From Anaerolineae bacterium (GTDB taxonomy: Bacteria > Chloroflexota > Anaerolineae > JAADDB01), in assembly GCA_015486895.1 (NCBI GenBank), contig WFQT01000382.1, positions 1-24,269 of the forward strand: a stretch of 24,269 nt of DNA, given 5' to 3'. This document shows, piece by piece, positions 7,242 through 14,981 of the stretch; the first letter of the stretch is position 1; the number at the start of each line of letters is the position of its first letter. The notes beneath the pieces are model-generated. The model ran no database searches. It saw only the letters and a program-made list of their open reading frames with translations, and was not told the DNA's origin. The translations under genes were made by a program, and so were the position numbers.

Positions 7242-7754
7242 ATGTATCAACATATCTTGGTGCCATTAGATGGTTCCCATTGTGCAGAACAGGCGTTACA
7301 GCACGCGGTAGAATTGGCAAGAATATATCACAGCGCCATTCATCTCCTTTTCGTAATGCCAGTGCTACAAGGCCACAAAGCAGCAGTAATTAAACTCTAT
7401 CCCCTTTACATTGACTGCCGGGCAATGCAAGGACAAACAGGCCGCCACGTTGAACAGGAAATGCTCAGCTATTTGGATATGATGGCCTGGGATTTAGAGG
7501 AAAAGGGAATAAGTGTAGTCACTTCCGTCCTCATGGGCGATCCTGCCGAAATAATCTTGGCTTACATTTCTGCACACAACATCGATTTAATTGTTTTGGC
7601 TGCCCATGGTATGGGGGGGAGCAAGCTTTGGCCTCATGGCGGCACAGCTCATAAGGTGCTGCAACTCGCGCCAGTACCGGTCTTATTAATTAGAGGTGTG
7701 GTAGAAGCTGAGGTTCCTTCCTTAGAAGTGTCCCAGCAAGAGAGAGTGATGTGA
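7242..7754 (+). CDS. Universal stress protein (UspA family)
   Basis: 170 residues; ATG 7242 is preceded by GAAAGG at a 6-base distance. The protein begins MYQHILVPLDGSHCAEQALQ, the classic UspA first strand with its Asp, and ends with VLLIRG. Near residues 120-140 HGMGGSKLWPHGGTAHKVL follows the G-2X-G-9X-G(S/T) nucleotide-binding pattern with modest deviation, so it is probably an ATP-binding type. These small soluble proteins help cells survive starvation, oxidants or other stress, usually by unknown means. The region at about 45-75 (QGHKAAVIKLYPLYIDCRAM) is a variable insert. It is a single gene, convergent with the AI-2E family gene downstream. Confidence 0.92.
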   Translation: MYQHILVPLDGSHCAEQALQHAVELARIYHSAIHLLFVMPVLQGHKAAVIKLYPLYIDCRAMQGQTGRHVEQEMLSYLDMMAWDLEEKGISVVTSVLMGDPAEIILAYISAHNIDLIVLAAHGMGGSKLWPHGGTAHKVLQLAPVPVLLIRGVVEAEVPSLEVSQQERVM

Positions 7755-7922
7755 CCGAGTACTCTGCAGCGAATGTCTACGCCGAAGATAGAAAGCGAGG
7801 GAGCGTGGAGGGTTGAAAAAGGGAGGAAAGGCTCACGGAAAACACGGGGAAAGGCAAATAGGGCTTGCGGAGGCGAGCTTAGCAATAGTAGCAACGACTT
7901 TTAGGAGATTTCCGAATTGTTG

Positions 7923-8156
7923 TCCTAACCTGGCCGAGCCAGAACCAAAAAGCCAAACGCAAAGGTGCGAAGAAGCAAAGCCGCAAAGTCTTTTGTTTCT
8001 CTCTGCGTGATCGTACTGCTCCTGTCCCTTTTTGGTCCAGTCGCCCCAGTCTGTTTGGCTATTTATTTTTTTCTTTGCGTCTTAATGACCTTTGCGGCCC
8101 TGCTTAAATTTTTGTTCTCTTGTCCAGTGTATAAGAATTTCACTGATACGGTACTA
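7923..8156 (-). repeat. Dispersed repeat family A, copy A2 (inverted)
   Basis: The reverse complement of this 234-base stretch runs from TAGTACC (8156-8150) to GGTTAGGA (7930-7923) and matches copies A1 and A3 along its length, including both CGCAAAGG arms and the CTGGC-tcg-GCCAG tail hairpin. It sits between the convergent stress-protein and AI-2E genes. The 168 bases between the stress-protein stop and the repeat show nothing recognisable. Confidence 0.87.
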
Positions 8157-8163
8157 TGAACCG

Positions 8164-8275
8164 GCAATTGAAATCGCGGCAACAATTACCAAACCTGCCT
8201 GCGCAGGTTGAAATTGAGTCGCCGGAGGGCGATTTTGTAGGTGTTGCTGCGGCTTCCAGTCGCCGAAAACGTTTG
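8164..8275 (+). repeat. Element H: three-way-junction-like fold next to the AI-2E gene end
   Basis: GCGGCAACA (8176-8184) can pair with TGTTGCTGC (8242-8250; one G-T wobble), closing two perfect internal hairpins: AACCTGC (8192-8198) with GCAGGTT (8203-8209), and TCGCC (8219-8223) with GGCGA (8228-8232). The layout resembles dispersed GCCGCCGGAGGCGGC-type repeats familiar from cyanobacteria and Chloroflexota (from memory, not searched). It ends at the stop codon of the minus-strand AI-2E gene. Confidence 0.6.
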
Positions 8276-8276
8276 C

Positions 8277-9380
8277 TCAAACTGGTGGCATGTCCGATTC
8301 AGGAACTTCTTCAGATGGGGGGTGGTACAGGGCGATACGTACCTCGCGCAGAAAAGCGGTTGCTATGACAGTCACAGGTATAGCGAAGAAAACGCCAACA
8401 ATGCCGGCGATCTTGGCACCGACGAATAAAGCGACTAGTACGCTTGCCGGGTGCAGCCCTATGACCCGGCCGAAAAGCGCCGGAGCCATGATGTGTGATT
8501 CTATCTCTACGACGACTGTGTAAAAGAGCAATACCCAAAGAACGAGCATGGGCTGAACTGTGAGGGCACTGAACACGGCTAATAATAAAGCTATCGCTCC
8601 GCCGACGTAAGGAACAACTTCCAACATGCCACCCACGACGCCTATGGAGAAAGCGAATGGAACACGCAAGACCGCCAGCCCGACGCTAAACACCAGGGCA
8701 AAGTAGAATGCCATAGCAGCCTGTGCCCAGATCCAGCGAGTTAATTGACGGTGAAGGCGGGTTGCTATCAACCTGACATGAGGTTGATAATGCGACGGCA
8801 CCCACGTGGCCAAAAGGGCGGGGCCGATCTTGGTATCCGTAGTGAAGAAGTAAGCCAATACCAACATAATGAACACGTCAACAGCTAAGCCACCAATGCC
8901 GGCAATAGCGCTCACTGCGGGGCTCAGCAGAGCTTCTAACCATTGCACCACGTGTTGTACCAGTACTTCGTTAGTCGGAATATATTGCCCAATGTAGGGC
9001 ATGTTAACGATTTGTGCTAAGTAAACCCGCACTATCCCCGGGCCGTTATCTTGCAATTGCTTAAATTCCATGCTAATTACCGGCACCAATAAAGTACCGA
9101 TGATCGCCAGCAATCCACCTAAGGCGGTGTATGAGATGAGGACTGTGAATCCGCGGGGAATGTGCCAGCGCTCCAGGGAGTTGGCCAAAGGGCGCATGGC
9201 CAGGCTCAACAAGATCGCTCCCAAGAACATGCCGAACAACTCGGCTAACAGGTCCATATAGGAAATGAAGAACCAAAAAGTCAAGCCGAGCAAGGAAAAG
9301 ATCAGCCAGGTTTGCCAGCTTACCCGCCACGTAGTGGTTGTTCTTGTTTCTTTTCTCCGCACTTCCTTCATCTTATCCAT
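8277..9380 (-). CDS. AI-2E family transporter (PerM-like membrane protein)
   Basis: 367 residues, starting at ATG 9380 with AGGAA about 7 bases upstream. The protein has about eight hydrophobic segments: two close together at residues 25-65, one at about 80-105, one at about 165-185, and four in the C-terminal half. The C-terminal half carries the family signature: VGGMLEVVPYVGGAIALLLA and later GLHPASVLVALFVGAKIAGIVGVF, split here as GLHPASVLVALF and GAKIAGIVGVF. Members are inner-membrane permeases; a few export autoinducer-2 or act as Na+(Li+)/H+ antiporters, but most substrates are unknown. It is a single gene on the minus strand; its end abuts element H. The length is normal for the family. 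Confidence 0.92.
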   Translation of the reverse strand: MDKMKEVRRKETRTTTTWRVSWQTWLIFSLLGLTFWFFISYMDLLAELFGMFLGAILLSLAMRPLANSLERWHIPRGFTVLISYTALGGLLAIIGTLLVPVISMEFKQLQDNGPGIVRVYLAQIVNMPYIGQYIPTNEVLVQHVVQWLEALLSPAVSAIAGIGGLAVDVFIMLVLAYFFTTDTKIGPALLATWVPSHYQPHVRLIATRLHRQLTRWIWAQAAMAFYFALVFSVGLAVLRVPFAFSIGVVGGMLEVVPYVGGAIALLLAVFSALTVQPMLVLWVLLFYTVVVEIESHIMAPALFGRVIGLHPASVLVALFVGAKIAGIVGVFFAIPVTVIATAFLREVRIALYHPPSEEVPESDMPPV

Positions 9381-9674
9381 CGTTATTCCTGTCGTTCCCT
9401 GTATTATCTCGATGTTTAGAGCATTGCCTTGCCCTTCGACTGAATTCGGGGCTCAAGGCGTGCCGTCAGACGTCCCCCTACGGAAATGAATCGGGTCGGC
9501 GTAGGTTGTTTTCCTCCCCCAACCTGGGGAGAGCTGGGTGGAGGCTAAATTTCAAGTGCCAGGCTAAATCATGAAACCCACCAATCAAATCTGAGAGCTT
9601 CCTTGGGTTACACTGAGTTAGCTCCGTTGGTATTATGTATACTGGACACTGGCGTTTTTATTTTAGCAACTGGC
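9381..9674. other. Intergenic stretch with a family G fragment
   Basis: No gene seen. 9511-9556 contains CCCCCAACCT, GGGGAGAGC and GGCTAAATTTCAAG in the same order as in the insert at 14811-14885, so it is a diverged piece of repeat family G. 9429-9505 has a loose inverted pattern (TGAATTCGGGG and GAATCGGG) that may be another element. Confidence 0.5.
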
Positions 9675-9784
9675 TAGCGGACAGTTTGGGTAGGGGGGCC
9701 TATGGCTCCCTACAGCAACTGGGAAGCCCGCTCAGGGAGCGTGAGAGGTTAAACTTCTGTGAGAAGTTTAACCTCTTCGTTTCA
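9675..9784 (+). repeat. Dispersed repeat family C, copy C1
   Basis: A 110-base element from TAGCGGACAGTTTGGGTA to CTTCGTTTC. It contains a perfect 13-bp hairpin, GAGGTTAAACTTC (9745-9757) with GAAGTTTAACCTC (9763-9775) and the loop TGTGA. The second copy lies inverted at 18953-19061, with the same loop and two compensating base-pair changes in the stem. Confidence 0.85.
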
Positions 9785-9807
9785 AAGCAAAGTGTCCGGT
9801 AGTTAGT

Positions 9808-9895
9808 TTTTGTGTTTTTAATCCGTGCTATCTGTGTAATCTGTGGTAAAGGTAGTTAGGCCGAGCCTAAAACGTCATTTTCGTCAGACCTCAGT
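9808..9895 (-). repeat. Dispersed repeat family B, copy B2 (inverted)
   Basis: Read on the minus strand from 9895: ACTGAGGTCTGACGAAAATG, then ACGTT, the hairpin TTAGGC-tcg-GCCTAA, ACTACCTTTACC and ACAGATTACACAGAT. It directly follows repeat C1, so two families are placed side by side. Confidence 0.82.
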
Positions 9896-9933
9896 ATTAT
9901 ATATACCGTAATAATAGCCGAGAAGAACAACTT

Positions 9934-10056
9934 ATGGCAACCTTGGCAAACAGCGAGCGGATCCAGGAGTTTGAGGCGTACCTGAAGCAAAGAGTTTCCG
10001 ATTACTCAATGGCTAAGCATTATGTTAGTGAGCTGGGCCGGTTCCTCCAACATTAA
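9934..10056 (+). pseudogene. Truncated N terminus of a tyrosine recombinase (integrase relic)
   Basis: A 40-codon frame, ATG 9934 to TAA 10054-10056, too short to be functional. Its sequence (ERIQEFEAYLKQ, then SMAKHYVSELGRFLQH) has the look of the first two helices of the SAM-like core-binding domain of XerC/D-type integrases. The match breaks off just before the stop, five bases from the end of the convergent, AT-rich methyltransferase gene. This suggests an integrase gene cut by insertion or deletion of the neighbouring DNA. No catalytic domain remains in the window. The family call rests on pattern recognition only. Confidence 0.5.
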
Positions 10057-10061
10057 TCAGG

Positions 10062-10868
10062 TCACTGGCCGAGGCCACGACCCAGGAGATAGCTTGTTCG
10101 TTTCCTTATAACCAATAAAATATTCTCATCCAACCAGCTTATTTTGTTTAAATCTTCAAATTGTCGCTCAAGATTCTGCTTGAATTCAGTTAACGATTCC
10201 TCAAACTCGCTGTTAGTATATAAGTAAAATGTGGAATAATGGTGGTAGCGTGCCTGCTTAACAAGCCAATCCAGGTGAGAGACCCTTTGGTATTTAAATA
10301 ATTCTACGCTTTGTATCTCCAGTCTCGGAATCTTTTTGATAACATCATATAATTCATCCAATTCATAAAGCCTATTTTCTTTTTGGTTAAACAAAGGGAA
10401 ATATTTACCCCAAACGCTCCTGCCATTTTGACTTCTTAGCCGAGTATAAATGAATAGGTAACCCCCATCTTCGAGAACTCGCGATGCTTCAATTAGGAAT
10501 TCCAAGACTTCAAAATGATGTATCGCATTAAATGTGAATACGCAATCAAGGGACTTGTCTTGTATAGGTAGATTCCTCGCTGTGGCTTGTATTACCTGGA
10601 AGGATCTAAGGTTGTGTTGTGTTAGATACTCTTCCAATTGTTCCAACATTTTATTGTTGCTATCGATACAATGAAGGAAAAGCCTACTCCTAAAATATTG
10701 TAGTAATCTTAAGTCATATCTTCCGCTACCGCAACCAATATCTGCAGCCTTAATCTTTTGCAATTCTTTTAATTGATCTCCAATGTAGAATATTGGCTCC
10801 AAATCAGTTGTTCTTAGCCTTCTATAGCTCTGAGCCACTATCGAGAAATGTTCATTCATGCTTTCCAT
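10062..10868 (-). CDS. Class I SAM-dependent methyltransferase
   Basis: 268 residues; ATG 10868 has AAGGAGA 7 bases upstream, the clearest ribosome binding site nearby. SAM-binding motif I is ADIGCGSGRYDLRLL (about residues 41-55), followed by the acidic end of strand 2 (HCIDSNNKMLEQL) and the motif IV/post-I region LDCVFTFNAIHHFEV, then the strand LEDGGYLFIYTR; all are typical of small-molecule Methyltransf_11-type enzymes. The C-terminal 90 residues give no clue to the substrate. The gene is visibly richer in A and T than its neighbours and sits alone in a repeat-rich, gene-poor stretch beside an integrase relic, so recent horizontal transfer is likely. Fold sure, substrate unknown. Confidence 0.85.
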   Translation of the reverse strand: MESMNEHFSIVAQSYRRLRTTDLEPIFYIGDQLKELQKIKAADIGCGSGRYDLRLLQYFRSRLFLHCIDSNNKMLEQLEEYLTQHNLRSFQVIQATARNLPIQDKSLDCVFTFNAIHHFEVLEFLIEASRVLEDGGYLFIYTRLRSQNGRSVWGKYFPLFNQKENRLYELDELYDVIKKIPRLEIQSVELFKYQRVSHLDWLVKQARYHHYSTFYLYTNSEFEESLTEFKQNLERQFEDLNKISWLDENILLVIRKRTSYLLGRGLGQ

Positions 10869-11092
10869 GGCAAATCTCCTTAACTTGGGGTTTCAAAGAA
10901 TCTTCATCTCTCCTCATAAGTCGTTTCAGAAGCGCCGCTCAACGGTATCACTTCTTGTCATTCTCGATGGGCAGCTTGCGAAAGTAGCTCAGGCTAGAGG
11001 GGCCAAAGCCCTTGTAGCGCAGGGACAGATTCAGAGCTACCATCCTAGCACAAGTCATAGCGTGCCAGTGCTGCAACTAAAGCGTTTCATGT
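10869..11092. other. Intergenic stretch upstream of the methyltransferase gene, with a family J repeat
   Basis: No gene seen. The reverse complement of 11051-11083 (TTTAGTTGCAGC, then CGCTATGACTTG) resembles 16035-16070 on the plus strand (ACATTAGTTGCAGC, then CGCTATGTTTG), a small repeat family J. Confidence 0.4.
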
Positions 11093-11190
11093 GTCATTGC
11101 GAGGAGGAGCAACGATCGCGTGGCGCTACCTTAGGGAAAGCAAACTCCTGCTTACCAAGTGAAAGATTGCTTCGCCTCGGTTGAAATGAT
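11093..11190 (+). repeat. Inverted CATTGCGAGG-type repeat (family D)
   Basis: The left arm begins TCATTGCGAGG (11093) and continues GGAGCAACGATC; the right arm contains AGATTGCTTCGCCTCGG and ends AATGAT (11190), roughly the reverse complement of the left. This matches the common bacterial intergenic word CATTGCGAGGAGCGAAGCAATC. Imperfect and apparently decayed. Confidence 0.6.
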
Positions 11191-11390
11191 ACGGGGGTGT
11201 CCTGGATCAGTCGGGAACCATTTCATGGCCCTTGCCGAGAGACTGTTACCTCTGTCCGTGACACGCACGTGGACGGGAGTGTTTTCAGTCCACCGGATAA
11301 AACCGGGACTGAAGGCGGGCGGTAGTCCGCTTAGAGAGCCGAATTTCGTTCGGTGGTCGTGCGCCACCGCCGCACCGCTCCCACCTCGGT

Positions 11391-11618
11391 TAGTACCTTA
11401 TCAGTGAAGTTCTTGTACACTGGACGAAAAGTTAACACAGAGCCGCAAAGGTCACTAAGCCGCCAAGAAAAACTAAATAGCCAACAGACTGGCGCAACTG
11501 GACCAAGTTGGCCCTGGAACGGTATTAGCACGCAGAAAGAACAAATAAGAGACTTTGCGGCTTTGCTTCTTCGCCCCTTTGCGTTTGGCTTTTTGGTCCT
11601 GGCTTGTCCAGGTTAGGA
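11391..11618 (+). repeat. Dispersed repeat family A, copy A3
   Basis: 228 bases from TAGTACC to GGTTAGGA, the same length as A1. Both CGCAAAGG-type arms and the central GGACCAA block are present, with numerous substitutions relative to A1 and A2. Unlike A1 it is not followed by a gene; the tail reads GGTTAGGACACA, so no AGGAGG is formed. The 200 bases to its left (11191-11390) contain no recognised feature. Confidence 0.87.
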
Positions 11619-12361
11619 CACACCCAAATGATATCGCTCTGCTAAATCCTCGTCGTCTATAGTTCTCTAAGGACGCCAGGCAAGGTAAAAAAATAAACAA
11701 AAACTTCTGTGGCTGCCGTGTTCTCGGCGGAAAGTAAAACGAGTGACACTCTACAGGGAGACTATCTGAACTTGTAGGTGGTACTTAAACGCATGTTACT
11801 ACTTTTTTGGATTTTTGACAAGCCTGCACCTAACACTTACGAAACCTGACAAAAAGGCTCGGGGTCCTTCTTCTCTGGATTGGGGGAACCAGAGTGCAAC
11901 GAGAGCCGAAAGGTAAGCCTGCACAGGCTATCCCCTGCACAATCCGTGGTCTCTTGTTGATTTAGTGCATAGCAACCTTTCTCATTGTTATCGAAACTTA
12001 TCATAGCGCGGCCGCCTAAAAGTAACCATTGCCCAATTTTTTTGCAATAGCTCATCGCATTGGATACAATATCCGTTACATGGCGGCTCTTATATCGTCC
12101 TACCATGCAAGGCATAGTGCGAAATTATTCGCCGGGTAACGAGGGAGGCATGATCTATTGCCACCTGTACCTGGACGGTGGGACTTTTATATTGACTGGA
12201 GTCTGGCGAAGATCTATTTTGCGCTTCAACAAAGCAAATACAAGCGCAGATTGTACAGATTGCACTAATTTTCGGTCTGATTGCCTCCCAGAATTCTGTG
12301 AAAGTCTGTTGCTAAACTCCGAAGCGCCAATATCCAATCTATTATTGCCGTGAAGGGAAAT
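11619..12361. other. Gene-free stretch before the nuo operon, with a family B fragment
   Basis: No believable gene. The word AAGCCTGCAC occurs twice (about 11820 and 11914), the second inside the palindrome AGCCTGCACAGGCT; CTCTGG/CCAGAG forms a small hairpin near 11875-11896. A family B start (ACTGGAGTCTGGCGAA) lies at 12195, followed by degenerate CAGATT words. No clear promoter for nuoB was found. Confidence 0.45.
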
Positions 12362-12988
12362 ATGTCTGACTATATAAAACAGGATGCAGGAATTCCACAA
12401 GCATTGCGGCGTAATATCTTTACCACGGCAGTTGACGCGGTCTACAATTGGTCTCGTAGTTCCTCAACCTGGCCGGTGATGTTTGGCCTGGCTTGCTGCG
12501 CCATTGAAATGGTTGCTACTGCTGCGGCTCGCTACGACATGTCTCGCTTTGGCATGGAAGTGATGCGGGCCTCACCGCGGCAGTCTGACTTGATGATTGT
12601 CGCCGGGACGGTGACGAAGAAGATGTTACCCAACGTTGTTCGTATTTATAACCAGATGCCGGAGCCCCGCTATGTCATTGCCATGGGAGCATGTGCAACC
12701 AGTGGCGGGCCTTTCAAGGATGGTTATAATGTCGTTTCTGGTATTGATAAGTACATTCCTGTTGATGTTTATATCCCCGGGTGTCCTCCCACCCCCGAAT
12801 CTTTGCAGCACGGTTTCATGAAGTTACACCAGAAGATGCGAGGACAATCCATCAAAGAGGTGCCCTGGTACCGCAAAGACGACACCGGTGAGGTGCCCAT
12901 TCCCATCTTGGGGCCGGATGTCATTGACCCCCGACGAATTCCTGAGATGTCTAAAGCTGCCCGTTTGGCGAAGGAGGCAAAAGGATGA
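12362..12988 (+). CDS. nuoB: NADH-quinone oxidoreductase subunit B
   Basis: 208 residues from ATG 12362, with AAGGGA just upstream; an in-frame GTG at 12350 precedes that site and is unlikely. NuoB carries the last iron-sulfur cluster (N2) of complex I and passes electrons to quinone. The cluster ligands are visible: adjacent cysteines in FGLACCAIEM, one in GACATSGG, one in IPGCPPTPE. The C-terminal 35 residues (KDDTGEVPIPILG onward) form a short extension. The gene overlaps nuoCD by four bases (ATGA) and starts the nuoB-nuoCD-nuoI cluster. nuoA, normally before nuoB, is absent; the preceding 700 bases are gene-free. Confidence 0.95.
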   Translation: MSDYIKQDAGIPQALRRNIFTTAVDAVYNWSRSSSTWPVMFGLACCAIEMVATAAARYDMSRFGMEVMRASPRQSDLMIVAGTVTKKMLPNVVRIYNQMPEPRYVIAMGACATSGGPFKDGYNVVSGIDKYIPVDVYIPGCPPTPESLQHGFMKLHQKMRGQSIKEVPWYRKDDTGEVPIPILGPDVIDPRRIPEMSKAARLAKEAKG

Positions 12989-14739
12989 GTGCCATGCCAG
13001 CGGCTGTCGGCGAAATGGAATTGCCTCGCTGGGCGGAAGACATGCCTGATGCCATTCTCGGCGTTGAGGATGGCGTCTGGATCGTTAAACCGGATAGTTT
13101 GCGCGCTGTCGTCCGTCATTTGAAGGAGAGTGAAGGCTATAATTTCTTAGCTAATGTGGCCGGCGTGGATAACTTACTTCATCCTAAGCGCCAGGACGTG
13201 GAACGGTTTGAAGTGGTGTATCACCTTTACTCCACGGAGAAGGGGGGCGATTACATCGCCCTGAAAGCTCGCACCGGCGAAGAAGACCCCGTTTTGCCCT
13301 CTTTGGTGCCTATTTTCCCCACCGCGGACTTTCAGGAGCGCGAGATCTGGGATTTATACGGTATAAAATTCACCGGTCATCCCAACTTACGCCGTATTCT
13401 CCTCTGGGACGGGTTCTTCGGTCACCCCATGCGAAAAGATTACCGTGAGGCTTATTACGAAGAAGAGCACAAGCCGTTCAAGAGTCGCTTTCCGGAAGGG
13501 AGCTATGTCCGTCAGGAAGACCGTACGCCGTGGGAGAACAACTTGGTTTTCCCTGATGGCTTTGATCCGGATCACTGGAATGCTCCGGAGATTTATTACG
13601 AAGTCGGCCAGGATTTCAAAGGGTTGGAGAAGCTCAAAACTGATCGGATTGTGATTAATGTCGGCCCGCAGCATCCCAGCACCCATGGCGTTTTACGCAT
13701 GGTCGTCGGTTTGGAGGGGGAAACAATTACCGGTTTGGAGCTGGAACTGGGGTATCTACACCGCAATCACGAGAAAATTGGCGAGCGCAACACTTACTTG
13801 ATGAATATTCCCTTCACCGACCGGTTGGATTACATTACCTCCATGACCAATAACTTCGGCTATGTCCTGGCTGTAGAAAAATTGTTGCCTAAGGTAACAG
13901 TGCCGGAGCGGGCGGAGTACTTGCGGGTGATTATGGCCGAGTTAACGCGCGCCATGAACCACCTCTTTGCCATCGGCTTCTTGCTAAATGATATGGGAGC
14001 CTTTTATACTCCTTCGCTATATGCCATTGAGGAGCGAGAGTTAATTCTCGACTTGTTTGAAATGGCGTCCGGTTCCCGTATGATGTGCAACTATATGCGC
14101 TTTGGTGGCGTGGCCCACGATGTCAGCGAGGAATGGGTTAAACTGGCGACCGAGCTAGTTTACAACCGCCTGCCCCGGGCCATTGACGAGATGGAAGCGC
14201 TGTTGACAACCAATGAAATCCTCTTGGCCCGTACCAAGAACGTCGGCTATCTGGCGCCAGAAGATGCTATCGCCTACGGCGCTTCCGGGCCGGTACTGCG
14301 TGGCTCTGGCGTTCCCTATGACATTCGCAAGATGGATCCATATTCCATTTACGATCGCTTTGAGTTCGATTTGGTGACCGAAGAGGGCTGTGATGTGTAT
14401 GCTCGCTACATGATGCGTATCCGCGAGGCGCGGGAGAGTGTTCGCATTTTGAAGCAAGCGTTACGTGACCTACCCGGGGGGCCGGCTATGGGCAAGCCTT
14501 TGCCTTACATGGTCAAGGTTCCTGCCAATGAGGCTTATACTCACATTGAGGCGCCGAAAGGGGAACTTGGCTTCTACATCGTCAGTGATGGCTCACCTAA
14601 TCCGTATCGTTACCATGTACGGGCGCCATCTTTTGTTAACCTCAACTCGATGGCGACCATGGCTGTCGGCCACAAAATTGCCGACGCGATGATTATTCTG
14701 GGCAGCATTGACATCGTGTTAGGCGAGGTAGATCGGTAA
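12985..14739 (+). CDS. nuoCD: NADH-quinone oxidoreductase fused subunits C and D
   Basis: 584 residues; ATG 12985 overlaps the nuoB stop, with AAGGAGG (12971-12977) upstream. Residues 1-170 are NuoC (30-kDa subunit): FQEREIWDLYGIKFTGHPNL and FGHPMRKDY are its hallmark. Residues from about 215 on are NuoD (49-kDa, quinone-site subunit): NVGPQHPSTHGVLR, LGYLHRNHEKI, and the C-terminal end GSIDIVLGEVDR. NuoD descends from hydrogenase large subunits, but the nickel-binding cysteine pairs are absent, so it is a respiratory complex subunit, not a hydrogenase. The fusion is known from other bacteria. A 240-base gap to nuoI holds repeats instead of nuoH. Confidence 0.95.
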   Translation: MSAMPAAVGEMELPRWAEDMPDAILGVEDGVWIVKPDSLRAVVRHLKESEGYNFLANVAGVDNLLHPKRQDVERFEVVYHLYSTEKGGDYIALKARTGEEDPVLPSLVPIFPTADFQEREIWDLYGIKFTGHPNLRRILLWDGFFGHPMRKDYREAYYEEEHKPFKSRFPEGSYVRQEDRTPWENNLVFPDGFDPDHWNAPEIYYEVGQDFKGLEKLKTDRIVINVGPQHPSTHGVLRMVVGLEGETITGLELELGYLHRNHEKIGERNTYLMNIPFTDRLDYITSMTNNFGYVLAVEKLLPKVTVPERAEYLRVIMAELTRAMNHLFAIGFLLNDMGAFYTPSLYAIEERELILDLFEMASGSRMMCNYMRFGGVAHDVSEEWVKLATELVYNRLPRAIDEMEALLTTNEILLARTKNVGYLAPEDAIAYGASGPVLRGSGVPYDIRKMDPYSIYDRFEFDLVTEEGCDVYARYMMRIREARESVRILKQALRDLPGGPAMGKPLPYMVKVPANEAYTHIEAPKGELGFYIVSDGSPNPYRYHVRAPSFVNLNSMATMAVGHKIADAMIILGSIDIVLGEVDR

Positions 14740-14769
14740 CTGTGCCTTAGCTGTTACGAGCAAATCAGA

Positions 14770-14922
14770 GGAGTTATCATGAGCCTGTGGCACACCACAG
14801 CGGATGAAAACGCCCCCTATCCCCCAACCTCGGGGAGAGCAACACACCCCCAGAATTGGGGGGCGGGGGGCTATTTTCAAGGGAGTTATCATGAGCCTAT
14901 GGCACACCACAGCGAATGAAAA
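14770..14922 (+). repeat. Pair of 41-bp direct repeats (family E-like, copy pair F) enclosing a family G insert
   Basis: 14770-14810 and 14882-14922 match at 39 of 41 positions. The unit contains TCAT...ATGA outer arms and an inner CTGTGG-caca-CCACAG hairpin; the second copy has CTATGG, which breaks one pair. The 71 bases between (14811-14881) have C-rich and G-rich ends (GCCCCC plus CCCCCAA against TTGGGGGG plus GGGGGC) that pair, and match the fragment at 9511-9556. Each unit includes GGAG, a short gap, ATG and MSLWHTT codons, so a short peptide start is duplicated too; the second frame stops after 11 codons. Confidence 0.82.
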
Positions 14923-14927
14923 TTAAG

Positions 14928-14962
14928 ATCAGCGTGTATCAGCGTTAATCAGCGTTCTATCT
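14928..14962 (+). repeat. ATCAGCGT tandem words before nuoI
   Basis: Three imperfect copies of ATCAGCGT (GATCAGCGTG, TATCAGCGTT, AATCAGCGTT) lie just upstream of nuoI. The same kind of array follows the family E unit at 3859-3950 and occurs in the pheS leader at 19521-19610. Confidence 0.7.
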
Positions 14963-14981
14963 TATACGAGGAGAGGGCGAT

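Noticed and set aside
10980..11050. Possible tRNA-like sequence around GTAGCTCAGGC
   Set aside because: No acceptor stem, T-loop or anticodon arm can be completed around it.
11837..12115. 92-codon minus-strand frame in the gene-free stretch
   Set aside because: No recognisable domain, no ribosome binding site, and composition unlike the neighbouring genes; not enough to call a gene.
14770..14922. CRISPR repeats (similar-length direct repeats with a spacer)
   Set aside because: Only two units 71 bases apart, with an insert that is itself a dispersed repeat; no cas genes.
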